Positions 35,550 through 64,000 of a stretch of 64,000 nucleotides of DNA are shown piece by piece. The DNA is taken from assembly GCF_021018895.1 (NCBI RefSeq), contig NC_079368.1, positions 10,409,501 to 10,473,500 on the forward strand. Direction: 5' to 3'. Origin of the DNA: Seriola aureovittata (lineage: Eukaryota > Chordata > Actinopteri > Carangiformes > Carangidae). Positions within the stretch are counted from its first letter, which is position 1. Each line of letters starts with the position of its first letter. The notes beneath the pieces were generated by a model. It ran no database searches, was not told where the DNA came from, and was given only the letters and a program-made list of their open reading frames with translations. A program made the position numbers and the translations under genes.

Positions 35550-35630
35550 GCCTGGGATTGGCCTGGGTCTCACTGCTTTAATGCCGTTCTATTGGCTCAT
35601 CGCTGAGAGCCAAGCCTTTTATTGGAAGGC
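35550..35630 (-). promoter_or_regulatory. nkx6.3: Three CCAAT boxes upstream of nkx6.3
   Basis: ATTGG occurs on the + strand at 35557, 35591 and 35621, i.e. CCAAT on the gene strand, spaced 34 and 30 bp. This is about 450-510 bp before the start codon, so the transcription start is probably near 35450-35530. CTTTTATTGG with TTAATAG follows. No TATA box was recognised. Regular spacing suggests NF-Y binding. Confidence 0.5.
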
Positions 35631-35649
35631 AGCAGATTAATAGTGTTTT

Positions 35650-38174
35650 GAACAGGTGGAGTGGGAACAAGTTGATTTTTTGATGGCCTGCCATGTCTGA
35701 CCAAGTGTGGTGGAGCTGAGGCAGCTGGAGTACACAGAGGAGGAGGAGGAGGGTTGCTCTGTTTCTGGTTTAATACTGATGACATGGAGATTTGAAACAA
35801 AAAATTCTATTGTTTTATTGCATATAACATAACCACAATCCAACTCAAACAAAATCTGCATTTATGCACCAGTTAAAAGATTGTATATATGATTCAGTTC
35901 ATGGATAAATTGTCTGAAACCCATTTGAAGTATGAGGATTTTATTTGTCAGTGGTTACTTTTCTCCTCCTGTTCCATGTTTTCCAGACATTGTGGTAACG
36001 GTCTTCAGTCAAAGCACCGTCCTCAATCAAACCCACTCTGAACCTTGATGATATAAAGGGCAGCAGAGAGTAAAATGAATTTAGTTTTCCACCTTGTTTA
36101 CGGATCCTCTGATCTTCATTCATCCGGTTATAGCTTACAGGTTCAACATGGCAATAAACCACTCCTTTCCTCTTTGATTATAATATGACTGTCATAAATG
36201 TCTCATACTAAACCACGGTAGGTTTTGGTTTTAGAAAATATGAAAGTATTCAGACGAAACAACAGTTTCATTTTAACCATTTGAGATTTAAAAATATCTG
36301 TATAAGTCTATATTAAACTATACTGATTGAGGAAATAAATTATCATAATTTATATGCGAGAATAATACTCAAGTAACACATATAGTTGTTACAGTGTATA
36401 ATTGCTATTGGATTTCAACCTTGCAAACATTTGTAGCATGTGTTGCCCAGACAACACAGTTGGTTAAACAGGTTGATATCAGGCAAATACTTAAAATCTT
36501 ACTATATATTTGCATTTATTCAAATATTAAATATATCTTGGCAGGAGAAGTTGTGGTTTTACTGCACCTAATTCCACTTTACTTTGTCGCACGAACATAT
36601 GAACTTGTTAAGATGTCTTATTATACCTCACATGAATACTTTCAGTTTTGCAGTTGATAATATTTTATGGTTTATTTTTAGGCCCTGAACTGGTGTGAAA
36701 ATGAAAGAGATTTTCTTGTGTACTGCACTTTTTCTAATTTACAAACTGACATATTTTAATTACAGGATGTGTACAGAATATTTCATTTTTTTATGAAAAG
36801 AGTAAAAACAGCATAAATGTATTTTTTAGTCCATTACATGCATAAAAAAACAAAACAAAACACCATTCCCATATGGTTGTAACACCTGTAAAAACACACA
36901 TACACTGCCGATATATTGCACGTTGGTATGTCAAGTGTGGCCAGCAGTGTCCGTCATGGGAATTGTGGAAATTTTTGGGGAAAAATCATGTGTTCAGCAG
37001 TAACTTTCCAAGAGTGATGATCTTTCCATTTATGGCCCATCCTGTCACATGATCCTGGCTGCCGACCAGTGGGGACTAAAGACATGACTGTCTGTTTCCT
37101 GTAGAGGGAGACAAAGCTATTTTACATTCTTGTTTCATGTTTAATTATTTCCTACTGAGTACATTTTAAATTAAAGACGTTTGCATGATTCATCACTCAA
37201 TTTCCTTCCAATCCACAGAACCATTTGGTGAAGTGATATCTAATATTTTGATTAGGCATTTTCCATCATATAGTAAATCAGGTGACTTTCCCAGTGTTTC
37301 AGTAAAATGAAGCCATATTGCATTGCATTTTTTAAGGAGCATATTGTACTGAGGCTTTGATAAAATGGCAAATATTTGCTTTATTCACAAAGAGGCACTT
37401 CAGCAGAGAAGGAAAACAACCAAATCTGGTCACTTTGTACAAAGTGTCAGTATTTGGTATCTCAACAGAGAGGGAGAAAATGCATCTGATTTTATAGTTA
37501 ACACAAGCAAGTACAGTAAACTGATACATGTAAGCTAGTTACAGTACATACACTGTGAAGGTTACATACAGACTTACTATCTGCAACGTCAAATATAAGC
37601 ACCACCACATGAAGAAAAATTACAATTAGATTTAAGTTGTGTGCATTTCTTTTACAGTACATCATTGCCTCAAATATACTCTAAGTGATGTATATTTTTT
37701 GAATCAGTTCAATTTTGTGCACAGGAATAAACATAAACGTGTCTGCGTGACCTTCAGCGTAATAAACACTGACAAGACACTGACAGATAATGAGTGATTG
37801 TTTGTCTGCATGAGAGCAGGACTCATGTTTTACTGCTGGTTTTATGGTTTTGTGCTTACAGTTTGCTGTAAATGTCTAAATGTCCTTGATTTGAGAAGAG
37901 ACCGTTTCACATAAATTGGAAACTCCTCACCAGGAAATTAATAAAAAAGTTGGCACCGCCTGCCTGCTTTCAACTTCAGGAAAATTTCCAAAGTTTGGTT
38001 CCTCCCTCAGGCCGTCCCTTTCCACTCTCCACGTGATGTAGGGAATGTTTGTGTTTTGAAGTCACACATGCACCATGTCTTAAAGCCAGCTAACACTCCC
38101 ACTTCAAGACAATTGAAGCAAGGTACAGAAGTGAACACATCTTCTCTCAAGACTCAAGGAAACTTACAGTCAAG
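35650..38174. other. Intergenic DNA between divergent nkx6.3 and neurl3
   Basis: About 2.5 kb, mostly AT-rich, with no exon or repeat recognised. It contains the upstream regions of both genes. Near neurl3, GGAAAATTTCC at 37979-37989 resembles a kappaB half-palindrome, which would suit an inflammation-inducible gene, but one near-match is weak. Confidence 0.4.
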
Positions 38175-40361
38175 ATGGTGAAGGACGGAGACAATGGGAA
38201 CTCTGGTGAGACATCTTTCTTTGGTCTTTAATCTTTGCAGAGAACTTGATATGTCACTTAACATATCGCTTTGAATATCATTAAGATACGTTGTCAATCA
38301 AAATTTGTCATGTTGAGTTGTCACCAAAAACCGGAATAAAAATTTAGATTTTATTAATCAACTAAATATATAAATTTACTTTCTAAAGCATTTTTTACCT
38401 TTTAATCTTAAGCAACAAAACTTTGATGATTATGGTGTATTAGTATTAGTACCATTATTTTTCTTTAGATGTAGTCTGTGTAAAAGCTGTGTCACTATCA
38501 GTTATGGTCATTATTAAGATACAAAACAGAAGCAAGTTCATGCTCGGGTCTGTTATTATCAATACTGTAAAACAGATGATTAGCAAATGAAGAATATCTG
38601 CATGGGGGAGGGGGTCATGATTTATGAGCTTTTCTGTAAAGTGTGACGTGAAAGAGAAGAGTTAAGCAGAAACTATAAGTTGTGGTTTACTGGAAATGTG
38701 CTGGGATGAGTAAGAGGCTTTTCATACGGTAGCAGGTTTACCATACTGCTGCAGATGTGCGCGAGTCACACCGAGAGAGTTGCTCTCTGGATCAGCTAGT
38801 GGTTAATCATTCACTGCTACAAGTGCTTCAAGATACACTTTAATTATTAATCTGAATTATTTCAATACTACATGTTTACAATTTTATAGTTGTGCAATCT
38901 TCAACATTAACTTTATTGCAAGTGATTATGTTGTATATGGTCAAAATAAATAAAATATATATATTCACACTTATTTACAACAGCTTGTGTTTACTGGATT
39001 AGGTATTTGTGAGTTCGCTGGTGGTAATTCATTTCACAATTTTCATTAATAGTATTAAACATAAAGAAGAAAATTTAAAGAGGAAAAGAGTCTACGAATT
39101 CACCTCCTATGGTCTCAAATGATGCACAATTTCTGCTCAAATTTGCAGAACAGTCTATTGTTTACTACAGTGCAGTGTTTTCTTGTTTGATTGCCGGTTG
39201 CACATGCACATTGTTGTTGTGCAGATATAATCTAAAAGATTGGACTGGAAAAGAATTCACTGTATGCAAATATGGCTTGCACATCAAGATTCACAGTTTT
39301 GGTTTTGCTCTCTTGTAGCTGTTGAATCAGAGACGCCACACAGGTGCAACCTGCTCTGCCTCGGCCCTCTCACCTTCCACAGTCATGCTGTGGGAGACAA
39401 GGTCCGCCTGAGCCAGGGGTGTCGACTCGCAGTGAGGAGAGAGGGCACGTTCAGAAACGGTGTGGTGTTCAGCAGCCGCCCAGTGACGATCCACGAGAGG
39501 ATTCGTCTCAGGGTGGAGAAAGCTATGTTTTCGTGGCATGGAGCTCTGCGTGTGGGCTTCACCAATGTGCCGCCCACAGCCAGATCTCTACCTCTGCCCT
39601 GCTTGGCCATCCCAAACCTCACTAACAACCCCGGGCACTGGGCTGCTGCTGTGCCTGAATCCTACTGCCGAACCGGTTCAAAGCTGGAGTTCTGGGTTTC
39701 AAGTGGTGGCAGCATATATGTCCAAAGCAACAACTGCCCGAAGCACAAACTACTAACAGGAGTGGACCTTAGTCAGCCACTGTGGGCAATGATAGACATC
39801 TACGGACAGACATGCTCCATTTTCCTCCTGGGTCAGTTTACTATCATATAACCATGGTGCATTTGTTTGGATGACTGTTAAAAAAGATGAAATGATTTAA
39901 AACCTCTCTTATTCTTTGCTGCAGGCTCAGAGAAAAAAGGGCTGGTTAGCACTAGAAGATCCTGTCCTGCACCTGAACACCTCACCTCGCCGGATATTAA
40001 CAACCTCAACAACTTGATCTCTGATCTCTCCAACATCTGTCTTGACAAGAACATCTCAGCAGGTAAGAAAGAGTCCTTCCAAACAAATTCCCTCTGATTT
40101 CCGTGTTCTGAACATGTTTATCCACAGAGGAGGAGGGTGTCATCGTGTTTGTGTTGAAGTGATCAGTCTGGTAATTAAGATTCCTCTCTTTTGATCATAG
40201 ATGAATACTGTGTGGTGTGCATGGAGAGAAAGGCAGGAATCACTCTGCCTTGTGGCCACCGGTGTTTGTGTGACCACTGCAGCCCCAGAGTCCTGCAGGA
40301 GATTGGAACCTGCCCACTGTGTCGACACGAGATCAGAGCTCTATCAGTGGAGGGCAGATGA
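38175..40361 (+). CDS. neurl3: NEURL3-type E3 ubiquitin ligase (neuralized repeat + RING), 4 exons, 280 aa
   Basis: Exons: 38175-38205, 39319-39831, 39925-40062, 40201-40361 (TGA); 843 nt in phase. The single neuralized homology repeat (about 20-175) contains [47 protein letters not shown] and [20 protein letters not shown]-terminal RING follows: C231xxC234, C245-G-H247, C251xxC254, C265-P-L-C268, the C3HC4-like spacing of neuralized proteins. One NHR rather than two, and the 280-residue length, point to NEURL3 (LINCR) rather than NEURL1. The mammalian protein is inducible by inflammatory signals and has reported antiviral activity; the fish role is inferred. The start codon lies in a 31-nt first exon with context CAAG-ATG-G; it is the least certain part. 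Downstream lies a series of broken copies. Confidence 0.88.
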
Positions 40362-40860
40362 GTCTCTCTGGGGCAGCCTAAACTCCGAAAGAAACAGGAA
40401 GTTGCTGAGTGACTGCAATAAACAATGCATCATGAGCGGGACCTATTAATGTGTCCTTGTGTAGCCCAGTGGTTGGGGCGGTTTTTGGGGTGTGGCCACA
40501 GTGACCCTTGCCGAAACCAAGCCAGGAGCCTTTGTGACATGTGTCCAGCTCTCTCTTCCATAATATGTAAATGCTGTACTGAGATGTTTGTGTGAAGACA
40601 TTGGAGTATTTATATCTGATTATGGAAAAGGAATGGTGAAAAAAGACTTGAAAAATGAAGAAACTGCACATTTATTTTGTTTGTTAAATAAGCGTAAAAC
40701 ACGTTGGTGAGGACAATGTATCTATGTAATATAGTTATAATATTTTCCCTTGATTGTAAATCTTAAATCAATCTTTATTTTTGTTAAGTTAAAGTTTGAA
40801 AATTAAGCTTTTATACTATTTGATCATGAAAATGTTTAAAAGAATAAATTATTATGACAT
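40362..40860 (+). other. neurl3: neurl3 3' UTR with poly(A) signal at 40843
   Basis: Follows the stop codon. AATAAA at 40843-40848 (AGAATAAATTATT) is a plausible poly(A) signal, giving a UTR of about 0.5 kb. A related but edited stretch recurs after the broken copy (compare GTGTAGCCCAGTGGTT at 40460 and 42840). Confidence 0.5.
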
Positions 40861-41679
40861 GACGTTAGTCTCCTTTCTATTATTCTTCTCATACTAGTTG
40901 AATGTATTGTTATGATATTTATTGTGAAATGCGTGTATGATACAAATTCCTAAAACTTCTGTGTCCATTAGCTTATAAAGTTGATACCCATCCCTTAACG
41001 TCATTTATTAAATGAGACTTTTGTTGAATTAATGCGAGAATTTGACAAAATAATCTCCATTCAAGTTCCACTTAGTCACTTGTTCCACATTTGAGTAGAG
41101 ACTGTTTTGTTTTCTGCTTTTTACAAGGTCAATGATAAAAGCCCAAAATAAGAGCATGTTATTCGGTGGATTTTGGAAATGCAAACTAAATTTGTAATTT
41201 TGAAAATAAATACAATAGCAGTACGTGACAGAAATCACGAATCTCTGCAATCAGAAGCGATGACCTATATACTGCAGATAGACCTCAGATGAGTCTAAAC
41301 TTGCAGATGCTGATCCTTGCTCATGTGCTGGTTACCAAAGCTTGAAATGACAGTTAGTCACTCATCAAAGAGACTCTCATCTGATAATTTAACATGAACT
41401 CAGTCTTTACATATTTTGTTATATTTGCAACAGTAATGTTGCAATGTTTTCACAGCACTCTGCAAATGTGAAAGTACAACACCAGCTAGGTTTCATTATG
41501 ACTTGTTTACATTGCATGTTATCATGGCTGCAGAGCAAATCATTAATCTGTTTAAGATAAACCATTATAAAGACACATGTGTTTGTAGTTTGACCTTGAA
41601 AACCAAATGTGGCTAATGGTGCAAAAAATTAGTATTAAAAGCTTTTTGTCACTTCTTCACTTACTTTTCTTTGCAAAAG

Positions 41680-41756
41680 TGACCTCCGCCGCCTGTTGTG
41701 GGACATGATAGAGATCTATGAGGGAGCACGCTCTATTTACTTCACCTTTGGGTGAC
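41680..41756 (+). pseudogene. Diverged neurl3 NHR-tail relic 1
   Basis: Translates to D-L-R-R-L-L-W-D-M-I-E-I-Y-E-G-A-R-S-I-Y-F..., the counterpart of [20 protein letters not shown] in the intact gene, then a TGA. No flanking exon continues it. It is more diverged than the copy at 42033, hence an older duplication. Confidence 0.6.
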
Positions 41757-41816
41757 AAGGTTCATTTTCTGTATGTCAAAGAAGCTTTTTTCACATGTGA
41801 AACCTAAGCGCAATAA

Positions 41817-41841
41817 TATATATATATATATATATATATAA
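41817..41841. repeat. (AT)n microsatellite
   Basis: A run of alternating A and T inside one copy of the duplicated block; the sister copy at about 43815 lacks it, so it arose after the duplication. Confidence 0.85.
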
Positions 41842-42032
41842 TATGATTCATCTCTGACGCTCCTCTCACTTGATGTTGACAGCTGCTTCAGTGTGGAGCT
41901 GAATGCGCTGAAGTTAAAGAAGCCTTTCATGAAAGCAGCAAACACATCCCTTGTGTGGCCATGGAAACCCTAGCATCACGATTGATGTCAACTCTCAGCA
42001 TTAAATATCAAAGAGAAAATAATTCATATGGT

Positions 42033-42760
42033 GGTATATACTGAAAGCAACAACTGCACGAGGCACAAACTACTAACGGGAGTTGACCTCAGTCAGCCAC
42101 TGTGGGCCATGATAAACATCGACAGACAGACATGCTCCATTTTCCTCCTGGGCGAGTTTACTCTCATATAACTATGATGCATTGTTTACATTACAGCCTG
42201 TTTTTCTTGTTGGTATTTATATGTTTGCAGGGTAGTTCACATGCACTGACAACACCGATACTTGTTCAAATGACTGTTAAAAAAAGGTGAAATGATTTAA
42301 AACCTCTCTCATTCTTTGCTGCAGGCTCAGAGAAAAAAGGGCTGATGTGCACTAGAAGATCCTGTCCTGCATCTGAACACCTCGCCTCATAGATATTAAC
42401 AACCTCAACAACTTGATCTCTGATCTCTCCAACATCTGTCTTGACAAGAACATCTCAGCAGGTAAGAAAGAGTCCTTCCAAACAAATCCCCTCTGATTTC
42501 AGTGTTCTGAACATGTTTAACCACAGAGGAGGAGGGTGTCATCGTGTTTGTGTTGAAGTGATCAGTCTGGTAATTAAGATTCCTCTCTTTTGATCATAGA
42601 TGAATACTGTGTGGTGTGCATGGAGAGAAAGGCAGGAATCACTCTGCCTTGTGGCCACCGGCGTTTGTGTGACCACTGCAGCCCCAGAGTCCTGCAGGAG
42701 ATTGGAACCTGCCCACTGTGTCGACACGAGATCAGAGCTCCATCAGTGGAGGGCAGGTGA
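42033..42760 (+). pseudogene. Recent broken copy of neurl3 exons 2 (tail), 3 and 4
   Basis: Aligns to the intact gene's exon 2 end (42046-42150), exon 3 (42324-42462) and exon 4 (42600-42760), with introns equally similar. Breaks: the first two-thirds of exon 2 are absent; the exon 2 donor GGTCAGT is GGCGAGT; and exon 3 has a one-base loss that creates TAG in 'cctcatagat'. Exon 4 differs from the intact exon at only three bases (two amino-acid changes: the Cys before LC to Arg, and Leu to Pro near the end) and keeps all visible RING cysteines and the histidine. Near-identity in introns suggests recent duplication or gene conversion. Confidence 0.85.
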
Positions 42761-43649
42761 GTCTCTGGGGCGGCCTAGGCTATAGTAAATCTGAATGTTA
42801 TGATAAACAATGCACTATGATGATATTAATGTGTTCTTGTGTAGCCCAGTGGTTAGGGAGGTTTGGCTCAGTCTTTACATATTTTGTTATATTTGCAACA
42901 GTAATGTTGCAATGTTTTCACAGCACTCTGCAAATGTGAAAGTACAACACCAGCTAGGTTTCATTATGATTTCTTTACAATTCTAAGTCTTTGCAGCAGT
43001 CATATATCCATAAAAATGTTCCCTCATTAATGTTGTAAATCATTAATCAATCTTTATTTTGTAAAATTAAAGTTTGTCTGAAAATTAAGTTTTATATTAT
43101 TCTATTATCATATTAACATGAATACAGTCTTTACATATTTTGTTATATTTGCGACAGTAATGTTGCAATGTTTTCACAGCACTCTTCAAATGTGAAAGTA
43201 CAACACCAGCTAGTTTCATTATGACTTGTTTACATTGCATGTTATCATGGCTGCAGAGCAAATCATTAATCTGTTTAAGATAAACCATTATAAAGGCACG
43301 TGATTGTAGTTTGACCTTGAAAAGCAAATGTGGCTAATGGTGCAAAAAATTTGTATTAAAAGCTTTCTGTCACTTCTTCACTTACTTTTCTTTGCAAAAG
43401 TGAAAGAGCTCCACATGTTAACAGATGTTTGCTTGTCTGCTACATGTGGGTTTTAGAACATACATGTTGGATCTCTCCTGTTTGACACACTGTGCAGATT
43501 TCACCTTCCTGACTGAAAAGGAAATACCCAAATGTGAACACGGGCCTTGTCTCTTCTGTAGTAGGTCAGTCTTGTGGTTTGCATATCCAGAACATGCATT
43601 CAAGGAGTTTACACTATGTCACAAGCAACAACAGATCGAACTAATAACA

Positions 43650-43735
43650 GGTTTTGACCTCTGCCGCCTGTTGTGGGCCATGATAGAGATCTAAGAGCGA
43701 GCACGCTCTATTTACTTCAGCTTTGGGTGACAAGG
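43650..43735 (+). pseudogene. Diverged neurl3 NHR-tail relic 2
   Basis: Reads D-L-C-R-L-L-W-A-M-I-E-I and then a TAA, followed out of frame-stop by R-A-R-S-I-Y-F. It is the sister of the relic at 41680 within the duplicated block and carries an extra stop codon. The frame upstream (43425-43640) is open, but only its last part resembles neurl3. Confidence 0.6.
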
Positions 43736-44059
43736 TTCATTTCTGTATATCGAAGTAGCTTTTTTTCCCTTTCATTTATTAGCTTGACATTTCACATGTG
43801 AAACCTAAGCCCAATAATAATCTGAATATATGACAGAATGATATGATTCCTCTCTGATGCTCCTCTCACTTGATGTTGACAGCTGCTTCAGTGTGGAGCT
43901 GAATTCGCTGAAGTTAAAGAAGCCTTTCATGAAAGCAGCGAACACATCCCTTGTGTGGCCATGGAAACCCTAGCATCACAACCAGAGCAACTTACTGTTT
44001 TGCACTTTAAACTGAGGTGACACCATTTTATAACTTACAGTTGTTTTGACTTTCACATG

Positions 44060-44290
44060 CTGATTGGTTTGCAGATGTGATCTATATGATTGGACCGTGA
44101 AGAAGGAATTCATTACCGGAAAACAACTGTTGTTTTTCTTCTTTATAACCCTCATGAAGTGCAGTGTATACATTCCAGTCATATAACTGTGTGTTTGTGT
44201 GTTCTTGTGTGCTACTGTGTCAGCGAGGTCACACATGCGTGGTCCATGATTTATAGACAGACATGCTCCAATTTCACTTTGCTTTTCAAG
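44060..44290 (+). pseudogene. Third neurl3 relic (intron 1 edge and NHR tail)
   Basis: 44065-44115 ('gcagatgtgatctatatgat...gaattcatt') resembles neurl3 intron 1 at 39222-39265, and 44229-44290 reads W-S-M-I-Y-R-Q-T-C-S-N-F-T-L-L, like [16 protein letters not shown] in the intact gene. The sequence between is not alignable by eye. It is heavily decayed. Confidence 0.5.
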
Positions 44291-44299
44291 TGTATTATT

Positions 44300-45120
44300 G
44301 GCAACGGTATTATGCATTTATAATTTAATCTATTTTGATAAAATTATTTATAATATTATTATATTATTATTATTATATTTTCTCTCTTGAATATTTATGC
44401 CCTCGGCCTACTAGAACAATGCCTTGCACTGCTATATGTAAATATTGTAATATTTATTATGAAATGTGTTGATAATGTGTGTATCAACCTCATTTGATTT
44501 GCCAACTGTTTTATGAGATTTTGTGCTTGGACACTATTTCTAAAGACTGACTGTGGCATGTTTGAGATTCTGGCGACATCTGTCTGTGCATCTGCAAAAA
44601 TACAAACTTCACACAGTTCTCTTTTAGAGCCACTGAGAGGCAGTGTGGTCCTGCTTATCATGTCAATGTCCATTGCAAAACAAAGTCTGTGAAATAAGAG
44701 AATACTTTAGCATGCTAGTTTGTTCTAGAAAGTTTCGCACAAAACTAAATTACAAATACAAATACATTTTTAGACCAGTGAAGGCAAAATATGCTTCAAA
44801 CTATGTCTTTCAGCATCTGTTAGCTGCATGTCTCTCATCTAAAAGTAATCTAAGATGTCACCATGGAGCCGTTGGGTGACATCTCCTGGGTCCAAGGTGA
44901 AGATAGACTCCAGAGAAAAAGAGAGAGCTGTGACCTTTGGTTTCTGATCTCACAGGCAGCCAACCTGTTAAATATTTATCTTGGATGGCAGAGCTGAGAA
45001 AGCTGCGTCTGGACTCGGGCTGCAGGAATCCAGCAGGCGTCTGCAGACTCATATCTCAGGACACGGAAACATGGGAGTGGGAACTGGTGGATGAACCTCT
45101 CGGGGGTCCATGATGACACT
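44300..45120. other. Intergenic DNA before sorbs3
   Basis: AT-rich to about 44800. From 44860 to 45120 it becomes GC-balanced and unique (CACCATGGAGCCGTTGGGTGAC, GTTAAATATTTATCTTGG), which probably represents the upstream control region of the promoter at 45126. Confidence 0.4.
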
Positions 45121-45125
45121 TGATT

Positions 45126-45180
45126 TATAAAAGGAAAGCAGTAGCACTTCTCCTTTTGGCTCTGCTGCAGGGGTTTTCTA

Positions 45181-45187
<7 letters not shown>
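45126..45187 (+). promoter_or_regulatory. sorbs3: Candidate TATA promoter and first exon of sorbs3
   Basis: TATAAAA at 45126-45132 is followed about 30 bp on by a likely transcription start near 45157, and by a strong donor ATGCAGG|GTGAGTAAG at 45187|45188. The ATG at 45181 would encode only M-Q plus one base (phase 1). The next coherent coding exon (54060) begins with the two bases that complete a codon, so the phases match. The known human long vinexin isoform also begins M-Q. The initiation context is weak. Confidence 0.45.
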
Positions 45188-63456
<18,269 letters not shown>

Positions 63457-63589
63457 GTGAGTAATAACACGGTTCATGTTAATGTGTCGCTGAACTCATT
63501 GCTGCACAAGAGAGGATCTTTGTGCATACAATCAGCCTGAGCTCAAAATTGAAGCTGCAGCAGAGATGAAGATGCTTTGCCTCGTCATT

Positions 63590-63720
63590 GAGGCCCTGTC
63601 GATTAGCTGGTTAGTTTGTTTTAGCACAAAGACTGGAATCAGGGGGGAACAACTAGCCTGTCTCTGTGAAGGGTAAAATCCAAAAGGTCAAAGGTCAACT
63701 TTGCTAAGACATCATAATGA
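63590..63720. repeat. Second copy of the percomorph '...TTAGCACAAAGACTGG' repeat
   Basis: 'gattagctggttag', 'ttagcacaaagactggaatc' and 'aactagcctgtctctgtgaa' match the same family as the relic at 57465-57650, in the same orientation. It lies in the intron after the exon ending at 63456. Confidence 0.65.
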
Positions 63721-64000
63721 TCTGCATTATTAAGGCCATAACTCAGGGAAGATTATGACCATATTCAGAATTTGTAGCTTCTTTTCAGCAATATCCATAT
63801 GTCAAACATTGTCTTTGTGTTTGCAACTATCAGAATCAGATTTGTTGATCAACCATGGGAACACATGCAAGGAAATTTGATTGTTTTTTTTGTTTCTCTC
63901 AATGAACGTACACACTAATACAGTAGACATACAACAGAACAACAACAACAAAGACAGTCAAGTTAAATCACTTTTATAAATTTCTATGTTACAAATAAAA

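Larger units (their letters stand above)
41397..43985. repeat. Tandemly duplicated segments behind neurl3
   Basis: A block starting 'cagtctttacatattttgtt' and running through 'caatgttttcacagcactct' occurs at about 41400, 42870 and 43127. A second block ending 'atggaaaccctagcatcac' occurs at about 41870-41990 and 43855-43980. Between them lie broken neurl3 pieces. Copies differ by small gaps and substitutions. The pattern is that of several overlapping tandem duplications followed by decay. Confidence 0.75.

Noticed and set aside
42668..42672. Cys-to-Arg change in the copied RING exon taken as a destroyed zinc ligand
   Set aside because: By comparison with other RINGs of this spacing, the ligands are the Cys of CGH and the Cys of LC and HC; the changed Cys is an extra one between them.

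Overview
This is a gene-bearing stretch of a teleost fish chromosome, most likely a percomorph. Genes are split by short GT-AG introns, (CA)n/(TG)n microsatellites are frequent, and several interspersed repeats are ones I recognise as common in ray-finned fish. No prokaryotic, viral, CRISPR or tRNA features were seen.

Layout, left to right. (1) 1015-8834, + strand: the 3' eleven coding exons of gpat4, an ER glycerol-3-phosphate acyltransferase; its first coding exon lies outside the window. (2) 12611-27766, +: a complete 15-exon inositol polyphosphate 5-phosphatase of the INPP5A type, with a CpG/CCAAT promoter and very long introns. Those introns hold several unique, GC-balanced islands that look like conserved non-coding elements. 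(3) 33435-35109, - strand: the complete three-exon homeobox gene nkx6.3. (4) 38175-40361, +: a complete four-exon NEURL3-type E3 ubiquitin ligase (one neuralized repeat plus a RING), followed by about 4 kb of decaying tandem copies of its 3' half. (5) About 45181 to beyond 63456, +: sorbs3 (vinexin), with a candidate TATA promoter and a 7-nt first coding exon, a SoHo domain and the first one and a half SH3 domains. The rest runs off the right edge.

The genes do not form one pathway. GPAT4 makes lysophosphatidate, the INPP5A-type enzyme removes the 5-phosphate of soluble inositol polyphosphates, NKX6.3 is a gut/neural transcription factor, NEURL3 is a ubiquitin ligase and vinexin is a focal-adhesion adaptor. 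The order does carry information. In human, GPAT4 and NKX6-3 are neighbours on 8p11, whereas INPP5A sits beside NKX6-2 on 10q26. An INPP5A-type gene beside nkx6.3 is therefore best read as a retained whole-genome-duplication paralogue, probably tied to nkx6.3 by regulatory DNA in its introns.

Exon boundaries were set by reading splice sites and keeping phase by eye. The exon totals of the three complete genes are multiples of three, as is that of gpat4 read from its first codon here; sorbs3 keeps phase across all its exons. No alignment or database search was possible.
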